Source: Acidobacteriota bacterium (GTDB lineage: Bacteria; Acidobacteriota; Vicinamibacteria; Fen-336). From it: a stretch of DNA of 36,052 nucleotides. Within the stretch, counting starts at the first letter, position 1. The number at the start of each line of letters is the position of its first letter. A program made the position numbers and the translations under genes. The stretch spans positions 1-36,052 of the forward strand of contig JAJDNS010000137.1 of assembly GCA_022340585.1 (NCBI GenBank). Reading direction: 5' to 3'. Below are positions 23,749-31,164 of the stretch, piece after piece. Below the pieces are notes generated by a model. That model made no database searches. It saw nothing but the letters and a program-made list of their open reading frames with translations, and was not told the origin of the DNA.

Positions 23749-26433
23749 ATGGGCGCCCCGAAGCAGCAGGCGTCGGCCCCCGCGCTTCCCGGGCCGACGA
23801 TCCTGGCGCTCACGGCGCTCCTCGCCGCCGGCGCCTCGTCCATCGCCGCGCCACAAGAGGCCGCGCCGGCGGCGGAGACGGCGGAGTCGAACCCGTTCGG
23901 CCGCAAGTACCCGCCGCGGATCTACCAAGCGGCGCACCTGCAGGGCCCGCCGCCGGAGATCGACGGACGGCTCGACGACGAGGCGTGGGGGGAAGGCGTC
24001 TGGTCGGGCGGCTACACCCAGCAGATCCCCACCGAAGGGGCCCCGCCCTCCCGGCCCACCGAGCTGAAGATCCTCTACGACGACCGCAGCGTCTACATGG
24101 CGATTCGGGTCCACGACGACCCCACGAAGGTGCACCGGTACCCCGGGCGCCGGGACGCCTTCACCGGCGACATCGTGGGCATCTGCTTCGACAGCTACAA
24201 CGACAAGCGCACCGGGTTCGAGTTCGATCTCACCGCGGGGGGAAGCAAGATCGACCTCATCCTCGGCAACGGCGAGGTGGAGTGGGACACCAGCTGGGAC
24301 GCGGTCTGGGACGGCAAGGTGGCCCACGACGAGATGGGATGGACGGCCGAGTTCCGCGTCCCCCTGAGCCAGCTGCGCTTCGGCCCCGAGGACGAGCAGG
24401 TGTGGGGGTTGCACGCCTGGCGTTGGATCGATCGCCTCCAGGAGGAGGACCAGTGGCAGCTCATCCCCCGCCAGAACACCGGCCGCATGCACCAGCTCGG
24501 GGAGCTGCACGGCATCCGGGGCCTTCCGAGCCCGAGGCGCCTGGAGCTTCTCCCCCACGTGCTCGGGAAGACCAGCTCCGGCCCCCTGGTCCCCGACAGC
24601 CCGGCCGCGTCCGGCTCCATGGGCCTCGACGCCAAGCTCGGGCTCAGCACCAACTTCACCCTCGACGCGACGCTCAACCCCGACTTCGGCCAGGTCGAGG
24701 CCGACCCCTCGGTGGTGAACCTCACCGCCTACGAGACGTTCTACGAGGAGAAGCGTCCCTTCTTCCTGGAGGGCCGGAAGATCCTGAGCCTCGGAGCCCT
24801 GGGCTCGGACCAGCTCTTCTACTCGCGCCGCATCGGGCAGGCGCCCTCCCACCACCCGCCCCTCGACGACGGCGAGGCGCTCCGTGCACCGGAGAGCACG
24901 ACCATCCTGACCGCCCTCAAGGTCACGGGAAAGACCCCGGGCGGGCTCTCCGTCGGGGTGCTGCAGAGCTTCACCCAGAAGGAGACGGCCGAGATCACCG
25001 GAGCGCTCGGCGCCCGCGACCTCGTGGTCGAGCCCTTCGGAAGCTACACCGTGGGCCGCCTGCGCAAGGACTGGGACAAGGGCAACACCAGCCTCGGCGG
25101 CATGTTGACCTCCACCCACCGCCAGATCTCCGACCCGTCCGTATCCTTCCTCCCCACCCAGGCCACCACCGGGGGCCTGGACTTCACGCGGTACTTCGGG
25201 GACCGGGCCTGGGTCCTCGAGGCGAGTGGCTTCTTCAGCCACGTCCAGGGCGACCGGGAGGCCCTCCGCGCCCTCCAGACCAACGCCGTCCACAACTACC
25301 AGCGTCCCGACGCCGACCACCTCGGCGTCGACGAGAACGCCACGTCGCTGTTCGGCCACGGTGGCTCGGTCCGCTTCGGCCGGGCCGAGCACGGACGCCT
25401 CCGGGTCAGCGACCAGTTCCTCTGGTACTCGCCGGGGCTGGACTTCAACGACGTCGGGTACCTCCGACAGGCCGACTTCATGCACAACGAGATCTCCCTC
25501 GGCTGGCACGAGGCGGTACCCCGGGGGATCTTCCGGAGCTACCTGCTCCAGGTTTCCCGTGAGGACCAGTGGGACTTCGGCGGCCTGCCCACGCTCTCGC
25601 AGACCACGGTCGACGGCTCCGGCGTGTTCGCCAACAAGTGGCAGGCCTCGGTGTACCTTCGCTACCAGGACGTGGTCGACACCCGGATGCTGCGCGGCGG
25701 CCCGGCCCTGAGGTGGCACGACATCCTCACGGCGATGGCTTTCGTCCGGTCCGACCCGTCACGGCGCGTCTCGGCCCGGGTGTTCGGAGAGTACTCCCCG
25801 GCCCGCGATGACGACTCGTACTACAAGGAGGTGAATGGTTTTCTCAACCTCCAGCTGTCGAACCGTCTCTCGCTGTCCGGCTCGGCCGCCTACGTACGGC
25901 TGCGGGACCACCTGCAGTACGCAGCCACCGCTCCCACCGACGACGGCTCGCGCTGGGTGCTGGCCCGCATCGACCAGGACACCTGGGATTTCACGATCCG
26001 CGTGAACTTCTCGCTGACCCCCGACCTGACGGTCCAGTACTACGGAAGCCCCTTCATTGGCACCGGGCGCTACACCGAGTTCAAGCGCGCCACCGACACT
26101 CTGGCCCAGGCCAACTCGGACCGCTTCCACCTCTACGGGCCCGCCGAGATCTCCTTCCGTCCCGACGCGAACGCGTACGACGTGACCGAGTCGGACGGCG
26201 GTATCACCTACTCCTTCTCCAACCCCGACTTCAGCTTCCGCCAGTTCCGCTCGAACCTCGTCGTCCGGTGGGAGTGGAAGCCCGGGTCGTCGCTCTACGT
26301 GGTCTGGTCCCAGGGCCGCACCGACTCGGTCCCGTCCTGGGACTCGTCCCTGGGCTCCAACTGGGACGCGCTGTGGAGGACGCGGCCCGACAACGTCTTC
26401 CTGGTCAAGCTCAGCTACTGGTTCTCGCCGTGA
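23749..26433 (+). CDS. CBM9-like plus DUF5916 outer-membrane barrel protein
   Basis: 894 residues. The ATG at 23749 has no good ribosome site but is followed by a hydrophobic signal (TILALTALLAAGASSIAA). Residues about 60-240 form a carbohydrate-binding family 9-like domain: PEIDGRLDDEAWGEG, LKILYDDRSVYMAIRVHDD, FEFDLTAGGSKIDLIL and WTAEFRVPLSQLRFG. The rest matches DUF5916 proteins: NFTLDATLNPDFGQVEADPSVVNLTAYETFYEEKRPFFLEG is their hallmark. It is followed by repeated beta-strand pairs ending SYWFSP, a typical outer-membrane barrel C-terminus with terminal aromatic. Such proteins are thought to sit in the outer membrane; the precise role is not known. Linkage to glycan-degrading genes and the CBM9 fold suggest glycan binding or passage, which is inference. 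Confidence 0.9.
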   Translation: MGAPKQQASAPALPGPTILALTALLAAGASSIAAPQEAAPAAETAESNPFGRKYPPRIYQAAHLQGPPPEIDGRLDDEAWGEGVWSGGYTQQIPTEGAPPSRPTELKILYDDRSVYMAIRVHDDPTKVHRYPGRRDAFTGDIVGICFDSYNDKRTGFEFDLTAGGSKIDLILGNGEVEWDTSWDAVWDGKVAHDEMGWTAEFRVPLSQLRFGPEDEQVWGLHAWRWIDRLQEEDQWQLIPRQNTGRMHQLGELHGIRGLPSPRRLELLPHVLGKTSSGPLVPDSPAASGSMGLDAKLGLSTNFTLDATLNPDFGQVEADPSVVNLTAYETFYEEKRPFFLEGRKILSLGALGSDQLFYSRRIGQAPSHHPPLDDGEALRAPESTTILTALKVTGKTPGGLSVGVLQSFTQKETAEITGALGARDLVVEPFGSYTVGRLRKDWDKGNTSLGGMLTSTHRQISDPSVSFLPTQATTGGLDFTRYFGDRAWVLEASGFFSHVQGDREALRALQTNAVHNYQRPDADHLGVDENATSLFGHGGSVRFGRAEHGRLRVSDQFLWYSPGLDFNDVGYLRQADFMHNEISLGWHEAVPRGIFRSYLLQVSREDQWDFGGLPTLSQTTVDGSGVFANKWQASVYLRYQDVVDTRMLRGGPALRWHDILTAMAFVRSDPSRRVSARVFGEYSPARDDDSYYKEVNGFLNLQLSNRLSLSGSAAYVRLRDHLQYAATAPTDDGSRWVLARIDQDTWDFTIRVNFSLTPDLTVQYYGSPFIGTGRYTEFKRATDTLAQANSDRFHLYGPAEISFRPDANAYDVTESDGGITYSFSNPDFSFRQFRSNLVVRWEWKPGSSLYVVWSQGRTDSVPSWDSSLGSNWDALWRTRPDNVFLVKLSYWFSP

Positions 26434-26451
26434 CGATCCATCGCTGAGCCG

Positions 26452-26463
26452 GTGGCGCGCCAC
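26452..26463. repeat. 12-bp perfect palindrome between convergent genes
   Basis: GTGGCGCGCCAC lies in the 54-bp gap between the DUF5916 gene (+) and the thioredoxin-like gene (-). Without a loop it is not a classic terminator; it could be a protein-binding site or chance in GC-rich DNA. Confidence 0.25.
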
Positions 26464-26487
26464 GACCCTTCATCCTGCTCCTCCATG

Positions 26488-27018
26488 TCATCGACCGGAG
26501 TACTCGGCCCCGTCGATCCCGGGGGGGAGCAGCAGCTCCCTGGGGGCGGGACACGCACGCTCTCCCAGGAGCCACTCGAGCCGCTCGACGAGGCGTTTCT
26601 TCGTCACCTCTCCGACGAGCCGGAACACGCGCGTGCCGTCGCGGTCGAAGACCGCGGTGACGGGAAGGAGGGAGCCCAGTCCGAGCCCCTGCATGTCGGT
26701 GTCGGAAAGGCCGAACACGACCGGGTAGGAGACGCCCGTCTTCGTGACGAGCGCCTCCGCCGCCGCCCGCTCCTCCGGGGCGTCGGTGGACGCCCCGATG
26801 AACCGCACGCCGCGGTCGCCGTAGTCGCTCCCGAGCCCGGCCAGGAGCGGCAGCTCCTTCTTGCACGGCCCGCACCACGCCGCCCAGAAGTTCAGGACGA
26901 CGATACGGCCGCGCTGGGCGCGGAGCTCCCCCTCCAGGGCGGAGAGCTCCGCGGCTCGAGCGGGCGCGAGAGCGCCCGCGCCGACGAGGGCGATGAAGGG
27001 CCAGACGAGGGGTCGCAT
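26488..27018 (-). CDS. Periplasmic TlpA-like thioredoxin
   Basis: 176 residues. A signal peptide spans about 1-23 (ends ARA-AE). The thioredoxin fold follows: IVVLNFWAAWCGPCKKELPLL with the redox pair C49/C52, then GVRFIGASTDA, VSYPVVFGLSD and the cis-proline loop LLPVTAVFDRDG. This is the TlpA/ResE-type layout of thiol reductases that keep periplasmic cysteines reduced, often for cytochrome c or copper-site assembly. It starts 9 bp after the stop of the outer-membrane barrel gene, so the two are surely co-transcribed. The barrel has a Cys-x-Cys at its mature N-terminus, which could be its substrate; that is inference. The C-terminal extension CPAPRELLLPPG is not conserved in the family, as far as I can tell. 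Confidence 0.9.
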   Translation of the reverse strand: MRPLVWPFIALVGAGALAPARAAELSALEGELRAQRGRIVVLNFWAAWCGPCKKELPLLAGLGSDYGDRGVRFIGASTDAPEERAAAEALVTKTGVSYPVVFGLSDTDMQGLGLGSLLPVTAVFDRDGTRVFRLVGEVTKKRLVERLEWLLGERACPAPRELLLPPGIDGAEYSGR

Positions 27019-27027
27019 CGTCGGTCC

Positions 27028-28080
27028 TCAGAACCGGACCGAGTACCCGGCGGTGACCATGTACTTCGGGACCGTCGCGTCCTCGACGCGGGTGCTGGTC
27101 GGCGAATCCCTGATGTTGACGTAGGACCGGATCGCGAGGTTCACGCCGATGAGGTGGCGTCCGAAGACGAAGTTGAGGCCCGGCTCGACGAAGCCGATCA
27201 CCCCTGGCCGCCGGAAGCCGTCCGAGGCCCCGAAGAGGTCGGAGACCGGCACCCCCTCGACCCGGAAGGCGAGGCTCGGGATGAGCCACTTGTCGATGAT
27301 GGTCACCGAGCCGCCCATCTGCACGGAGAACTGGTCCGCCGCGGAGTTGTACGTCGTGTTGTTCGGGTTGTTGAGGGAGCCGAAGAAGGTCGGGACCTCG
27401 GTCGTGTCTCCCGGCACGAAGAGGTACGTCCCCGTGGCAAAGAGCGTCGCCGGTCCGGCGTTCTGGAACGCGTGGAGCTTGGTGAGCCCGCCCCAGTGGC
27501 CGTCGCCGGTCTGGATCGACACGTCCACCGGCACCTGTCGACCGAAGTACTCGTCCGTCCGGTCGGACCTTCCGGTGGGAAGCTTGACACCGAGCGACAC
27601 ACCGATGTTGTGGCCGCCGGCGTGAGGGCCGTTCGGGTCGAGGATCCAGTAGCGACCCTGCACGTTGATGTCTCCGAGGCCCGAGGCCCCGATGGGAACC
27701 CACACGCGCTCGCCGCCGCCGGGCGGCTGGCGGCGCACGTCGAAGTCGTTGGAGAACACCGGGACCGAGAGCGAGAGGTTGAGGCGCGTCGAGGGGGCCC
27801 AGGTGAGGCTCGCGACCGTGAGCTGCTGCTGATTGCGCGGACCGTTGGCATCGAGCTCGATGAACCTCTCCCGCCCCCGGAAGTGCTCCTCGGACTGATA
27901 GCCGCGATAGAACAGAAGGAGCTGCCAGCTCCCCGTTTCGATGTAGGGTCCGACCCCTCCGAAGACCGGCCCACCCTGCTTCTGGCACACGCAGCCCTGG
28001 GCGCGGGCCGGGCCGGGCGCCACCAGGACACCGGCGACGGCGACAACGAGAACGCCCATCCACCTGAGCACGTTCGTCAC
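27028..28080 (-). CDS. Predicted outer-membrane beta-barrel with mature N-terminal Cys-x-Cys
   Basis: 350 residues from a GTG at 28080; GGAGGTGG precedes it, and an open frame extends a further 34 codons upstream without features. The signal peptide spans about 7-28 (GVLVVAVAGVLVAPGPARA). The mature start QGCVCQKQGG holds the only two cysteines of the chain. The rest alternates strands and turns (QLTVASLTWAPSTRLNLSLSVPVFSND, NIGVSLGVKLPTGRSD, PATLFATGTYLFVPG, GYSVRF at the end, with terminal Phe), as in transporter-like outer-membrane barrels of the neutrophil-elastase-inhibitor or meta-pathway phenol-degradation type. No substrate can be named. It heads a two-gene operon with the TlpA-like gene 9 bp downstream. 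A promoter and a dyad lie upstream. Confidence 0.8.
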   Translation of the reverse strand: MTNVLRWMGVLVVAVAGVLVAPGPARAQGCVCQKQGGPVFGGVGPYIETGSWQLLLFYRGYQSEEHFRGRERFIELDANGPRNQQQLTVASLTWAPSTRLNLSLSVPVFSNDFDVRRQPPGGGERVWVPIGASGLGDINVQGRYWILDPNGPHAGGHNIGVSLGVKLPTGRSDRTDEYFGRQVPVDVSIQTGDGHWGGLTKLHAFQNAGPATLFATGTYLFVPGDTTEVPTFFGSLNNPNNTTYNSAADQFSVQMGGSVTIIDKWLIPSLAFRVEGVPVSDLFGASDGFRRPGVIGFVEPGLNFVFGRHLIGVNLAIRSYVNIRDSPTSTRVEDATVPKYMVTAGYSVRF

Positions 28081-28111
28081 AGACCACCTCCAGCCGGAAG
28101 AGTTGCCGGTG

Positions 28112-28169
28112 AGTATGGAGGAGTCGGTCTGTATGTGTCGACAATTCGTTTTACGCTTTTCGAGCGTAA
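28112..28169 (-). promoter_or_regulatory. Candidate promoter and upstream dyad for the barrel/TlpA operon
   Basis: On the minus strand, TCGACA (28141-28136, 5 of 6), an 18-bp spacer and CATACT (28117-28112, 4 of 6), ending 31 bp before the GTG at 28080. Ten bases upstream of the -35 is a perfect 7-bp inverted repeat TTACGCT-N5-AGCGTAA (28151-28169), AT-richer than its surroundings. The position suits an activator or repressor site, but no regulator gene is adjacent. Confidence 0.4.
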
Positions 28170-28271
28170 TCCTGGCGGTCACGACACCGGAGCCGCCCCC
28201 TTCGAATCAGGGACTTAGGGGCACACACCGCGTCCCGCGAGCGGCTCTCCTAGGCTCTACGTGGCCCGGCC

Positions 28272-28333
28272 ACGCTGGCGGAATCGTGTCCTTGGCCGAG
28301 GCATCCGGCCGCAGGTTCGGCCCTCGAGATGGC
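28272..28333 (-). repeat. Dispersed intergenic repeat, copy 2
   Basis: The core AGGCATCCGGCCGCAGG lies at 28299-28315 (+ strand). Upstream it shares GGCGG, ATCGTGTCC and TGGCC with copy 1. Downstream it shares GGTTCGG and CCTCG with copy 3, but lacks the CCGG that completes the hairpin in copies 1 and 3, as if four bases were deleted. It sits directly 3' of the zinc-finger gene, 12 bp after its stop. Confidence 0.7.
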
Positions 28334-28344
28334 GGCTCTGAGCT

Positions 28345-28935
28345 TCAGGACGGCTCGCCGGAGTCCTGCCCCTCGACTTCGCCTCGCAGCTCGCCCAGCT
28401 CCTCCTCGCTGAGCCCCGGCGAGAAACGCCGCACGCGCGAGATCACATCCGTCGTTTCGAAGTAGGCTCGGGCGCAGCGGGCGTGGACGAACCCGGAGGG
28501 TGCGAACCGCCCCTCCTCCCAGAAGACCAGGGGAATCCGCCACGCGTCGCTGGCGATGGCCTCGCGGCAGGAGCGGCACTTCGCTCGCCCCGAGGGCGAG
28601 CGCTCCGCTCCGTTGACCCGGGGCAGGCGCCGGTGCTCGAGACCCTGGCGGGCGCCCGCCTCCAGCCCCGCCCGGTCCTCGAGTGGTTCCGTCCGCTCGC
28701 CCAGTGTCTGCAGCAGGGGCTCCGGCCTCTTGAAGGCGGCGCAGTCGAGATGGAACCAATGGGTCATGTCCCCTTCGGCGAAAGGGTTCTCCAGCTTCTC
28801 CCCGAACCGAAGCGCGCCCTTCTCGATGCGCTCCCCACAGCCCCGGCACTTCGCCCGTCCGCTTGAGGCGGGCTCGATCACGTGGGCCCTGGGAATCTCC
28901 GCTTCGGCTCCCCCGGGATTCTCCTCAGACGGCAC
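28345..28935 (-). CDS. Protein with two PARP-type zinc fingers
   Basis: 196 residues, start GTG at 28935 with GGAGGTGATC upstream, a full-length match to the 16S anti-Shine-Dalgarno. Finger 1: C30, C33, H62, C65, i.e. C-x2-C-x28-H-x2-C, the spacing of finger 1 of human PARP1; it begins SGRAKCRGCGERIEKGALRFG and has HWFHLDC. Finger 2: C120, C123, H151, C154 (C-x2-C-x27-H-x2-C), again beginning SGRAKCRSC. A charged, probably flexible linker of about 50 residues joins them, and an acidic tail follows. No ADP-ribosyl-transferase, ligase or other catalytic domain is present. In eukaryotes such fingers recognise DNA breaks; scattered bacterial proteins with this domain are known but poorly understood. 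DNA binding is therefore a hypothesis. Copies of a dispersed repeat flank the gene on both sides. Confidence 0.88.
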   Translation of the reverse strand: MPSEENPGGAEAEIPRAHVIEPASSGRAKCRGCGERIEKGALRFGEKLENPFAEGDMTHWFHLDCAAFKRPEPLLQTLGERTEPLEDRAGLEAGARQGLEHRRLPRVNGAERSPSGRAKCRSCREAIASDAWRIPLVFWEEGRFAPSGFVHARCARAYFETTDVISRVRRFSPGLSEEELGELRGEVEGQDSGEPS

Positions 28936-28948
28936 TCTCGATCACCTC

Positions 28949-28999
28949 CGTCCGCTGCCAAGGCATCCGGCCGCAGGCCGGTTCGGTCCTCGGATTGTA
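28949..28999 (-). repeat. Dispersed intergenic repeat, copy 3, with a -10-like box at its edge
   Basis: The core AGGCATCCGGCCGCAGG lies at 28961-28977 (+ strand), within 25 bases identical to copy 1. CCGGCC-GCA-GGCCGG (28967-28981) gives a 6-bp hairpin. At its outer edge TACAAT (28999-28994 on the minus strand, 5 of 6) could be the -10 of the zinc-finger gene; the repeat would then lie in that gene's leader, while also being 3' of the TonB-receptor gene. Confidence 0.65.
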
Positions 29000-29033
29000 C
29001 TGCCAGGCCGCGGCGCCACCGCACCCCTGTCCT

Positions 29034-31022
29034 TTAGAACGAGACCCGCATGCCCGCGTTGGCGACAAAGCCGTCGAGGGGCGCCCAGGCGTCCACCGTC
29101 CAACGCCCATCCGGCGCGCGCGAGGGCCTCACCAGGGGGTCGAAGCCCGTCTGCCGCACGTTGCCGATGTTCTCGACGTTGACGAACACCCGCGCGCCCC
29201 CGAAGCGCTTCTCGCCGAGGAGGCCGAACAGGACGTAGGGACGGCCCCGGCTGCGATATGGGTTCTCCTCCAGGGCCTGGCGACCCGCGTAGTAGACCTC
29301 GATGCCGACCCGTCCCTTCTCCTCGCTCTCCCACAAGACGTTGAAGCTGGCCACGTGGTCGGGCGTGAGCGGGACCTCCCACCTCTGACCCGGAGCCCCT
29401 GGATCCTCCTCGGTGGAGCTCGTGTACGAGTACGTGGCGATCGCCAGGAAGCGACCCCGACGGTAGCGGGCCAGGAGCTCCAGACCCCAGGTGCGGACGG
29501 GCAGGTCGCTGTTGACGACGGCGAAGGTTTCCTCTCCCACTCGTCGTCGCTGCGCCGCGTCGTCGACAACGGATCCGAATACCGTGGCGTTCACGTCGAA
29601 GCTGTGGCCGACCCAGCCCAGGTCGAACGAGGCGCTGCGGGCTCTCTCCGCTACGAGGCCGGACAGCGCCTCCAGGCGGCGGAGACCGGACTCCTCCGTC
29701 TCCTCGAGAAAGGGCGTGGGAGCGAAGAACCCGGTCCCCGCGCTCACCCGGGCCGTCCAGCCCGTGGCCGGCCGCACGAGGAGCGACACGCGTGGGCTCA
29801 CGAAGGTGCCGTAGGCGCTGTGGTCGTCGAGCCGCGCGCTCACCCCCAGCAGCGTTCGGTCCCCGAGGTGCATCTCGTCCTGCGCGAAGAGGGAGGGTGT
29901 CGTGTGGGTGTAGTCGAAGCGAGGGAGATCCTCGTTGCGGTAGGAGTCGCTCTGGAACGTCGCCCCGACGAGCCAGGTGTGGCGCCCCGCTCCCCCACCG
30001 AGAACGACCTCGCCGAAGCCCGTCGTGCGCCGCCCGCGCTCGTGGTCGGTGCCGAAGAGACGGTCCTCGCGCCTCCCGGTGAGAGAGCCGCGCACGCTGA
30101 GCAGCAGCCCCGGCGGGAGGACGAACCGCCCGACGATCCCGGCGTCCGCCTGGCGGGTGTCGAGGCCCTGCGGGAACGGCCGCCCGTCGGGAGCCACCGC
30201 GCCCGGCTCCGTTCCGCCGCGACGGTCCTCGGCCATGCCGCCCATCGTGGCGAACACGGAGTGGCCCGCCCCGTCGTCCCAGTGGATCCGCGGCCTCAAG
30301 CCTCCCCGGGCGTACGACGGGAGGTCGGACCACCCGTCGTCGTCCAGGTCCTGCCGCCTCTGGCCGTGAAAGCCCCCGATCAGGGACCAGGCCCACTCGC
30401 CGCGCGGCGGATCCGCCACCCAGGTCGTGGCGTCGACGGCCTCCTGGGTGCTGGCATTGAGGAGGACCTGTCGTTCCCGCTCCCCTGGCTGGCGGGAGAC
30501 GAGGTTGACGACGCCACCGAGGGCGGAGGGACCGTACAGCGCCGAGGCCGCTCCCTTGATGATCTCCACCTGGTCCAGGTCCAGCGGCGGGACCTGGAGG
30601 AGGCTGAGCGAGCCCCCGTCGACACCGTAGAGGGGCAGGCCGTCGGAGAGGAGCAGCGAGTACCGGCCACGCAGCCCCTGGATTCGGACGTTGGCGGCGC
30701 CGGTGGAGGGGGCGGTGGCCTGGATGCGGAGGCCCGTCGTCTCCGCGAGGAGCAGAGCCACGCTGCCCGGCGTCATGAGCGCCTTCTCCTCGATCTCCTC
30801 GCGGTCCACCACCTCCACGCGGAGGGGGACATCCTGGATGCGCCGGTCGGAGTGCCCGGCGGTGACGGTGATCTCGTCCTCGAGGCGGACGGGCTCGTCC
30901 TCCGCCGACTCGCGCGCCGAGGCCTCAGCCGTGGCCTCCTGCGCTCCGGCCACCGGCGCCACGAGCGTGAACCCGCCGGCCGCCACGAGCGCGAGAAGGT
31001 CCCAGCGGGGCCGGTTCTTCAT
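29034..31022 (-). CDS. TonB-dependent outer-membrane receptor
   Basis: 662 residues from the ATG at 31022, the first Met followed by a basic then hydrophobic signal (KNRPRWDLLALVAAGGFTLVAPVAGA). A plug domain covers about residues 48-160: EITVTAGHSDRRIQDVP, LLLAETTGLRIQ, NVRIQGLRGRYSLLLSDGLPL and VEIIKGAASALYGPSALGGVVNLVSR, the canonical plug motifs. A barrel of about 480 residues follows, ending GMRVSF with C-terminal Phe. It would import a scarce large nutrient (siderophore, cobalamin, glycan) with TonB energy; the plug resembles the iron/B12 group more than SusC proteins, as there is no N-terminal carboxypeptidase-like domain. No TonB or ABC partner is nearby and I see no riboswitch upstream. 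The ribosome site is weak. Confidence 0.93.
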   Translation of the reverse strand: MKNRPRWDLLALVAAGGFTLVAPVAGAQEATAEASARESAEDEPVRLEDEITVTAGHSDRRIQDVPLRVEVVDREEIEEKALMTPGSVALLLAETTGLRIQATAPSTGAANVRIQGLRGRYSLLLSDGLPLYGVDGGSLSLLQVPPLDLDQVEIIKGAASALYGPSALGGVVNLVSRQPGERERQVLLNASTQEAVDATTWVADPPRGEWAWSLIGGFHGQRRQDLDDDGWSDLPSYARGGLRPRIHWDDGAGHSVFATMGGMAEDRRGGTEPGAVAPDGRPFPQGLDTRQADAGIVGRFVLPPGLLLSVRGSLTGRREDRLFGTDHERGRRTTGFGEVVLGGGAGRHTWLVGATFQSDSYRNEDLPRFDYTHTTPSLFAQDEMHLGDRTLLGVSARLDDHSAYGTFVSPRVSLLVRPATGWTARVSAGTGFFAPTPFLEETEESGLRRLEALSGLVAERARSASFDLGWVGHSFDVNATVFGSVVDDAAQRRRVGEETFAVVNSDLPVRTWGLELLARYRRGRFLAIATYSYTSSTEEDPGAPGQRWEVPLTPDHVASFNVLWESEEKGRVGIEVYYAGRQALEENPYRSRGRPYVLFGLLGEKRFGGARVFVNVENIGNVRQTGFDPLVRPSRAPDGRWTVDAWAPLDGFVANAGMRVSF

Positions 31023-31164
31023 CCGAGGTCTCGCCACCTGGGGCGAGAGGCGTCTGAGATGCACGGTTGGGAGCTGCGTTCCCGGCGGGCCGCGATCAAG
31101 AGCGCGCTGCGCGCGCGCCGGGCAGGGGGAGAACCCGCAGCGGGCCGGCACCTCGGTCGGGCCC

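Noticed and set aside
23437..25719. Long minus-strand frame opposite the DUF5916 gene
   Set aside because: The plus-strand protein has clear CBM9 and DUF5916 motifs; the antisense product shows none.
28272..28999. Integron attC-like sites around the zinc-finger gene
   Set aside because: The repeats lack the GTTRRRY core and R-box pairs of attC sites, and no integrase gene is visible. They fit a REP-like or terminator-like repeat better.
31023..31164. Possible cobalamin or other riboswitch in the leader of the TonB-receptor gene
   Set aside because: I looked for the conserved B12-box and other known aptamer cores and found none; the region is mainly GC-rich with short alternating CG runs.
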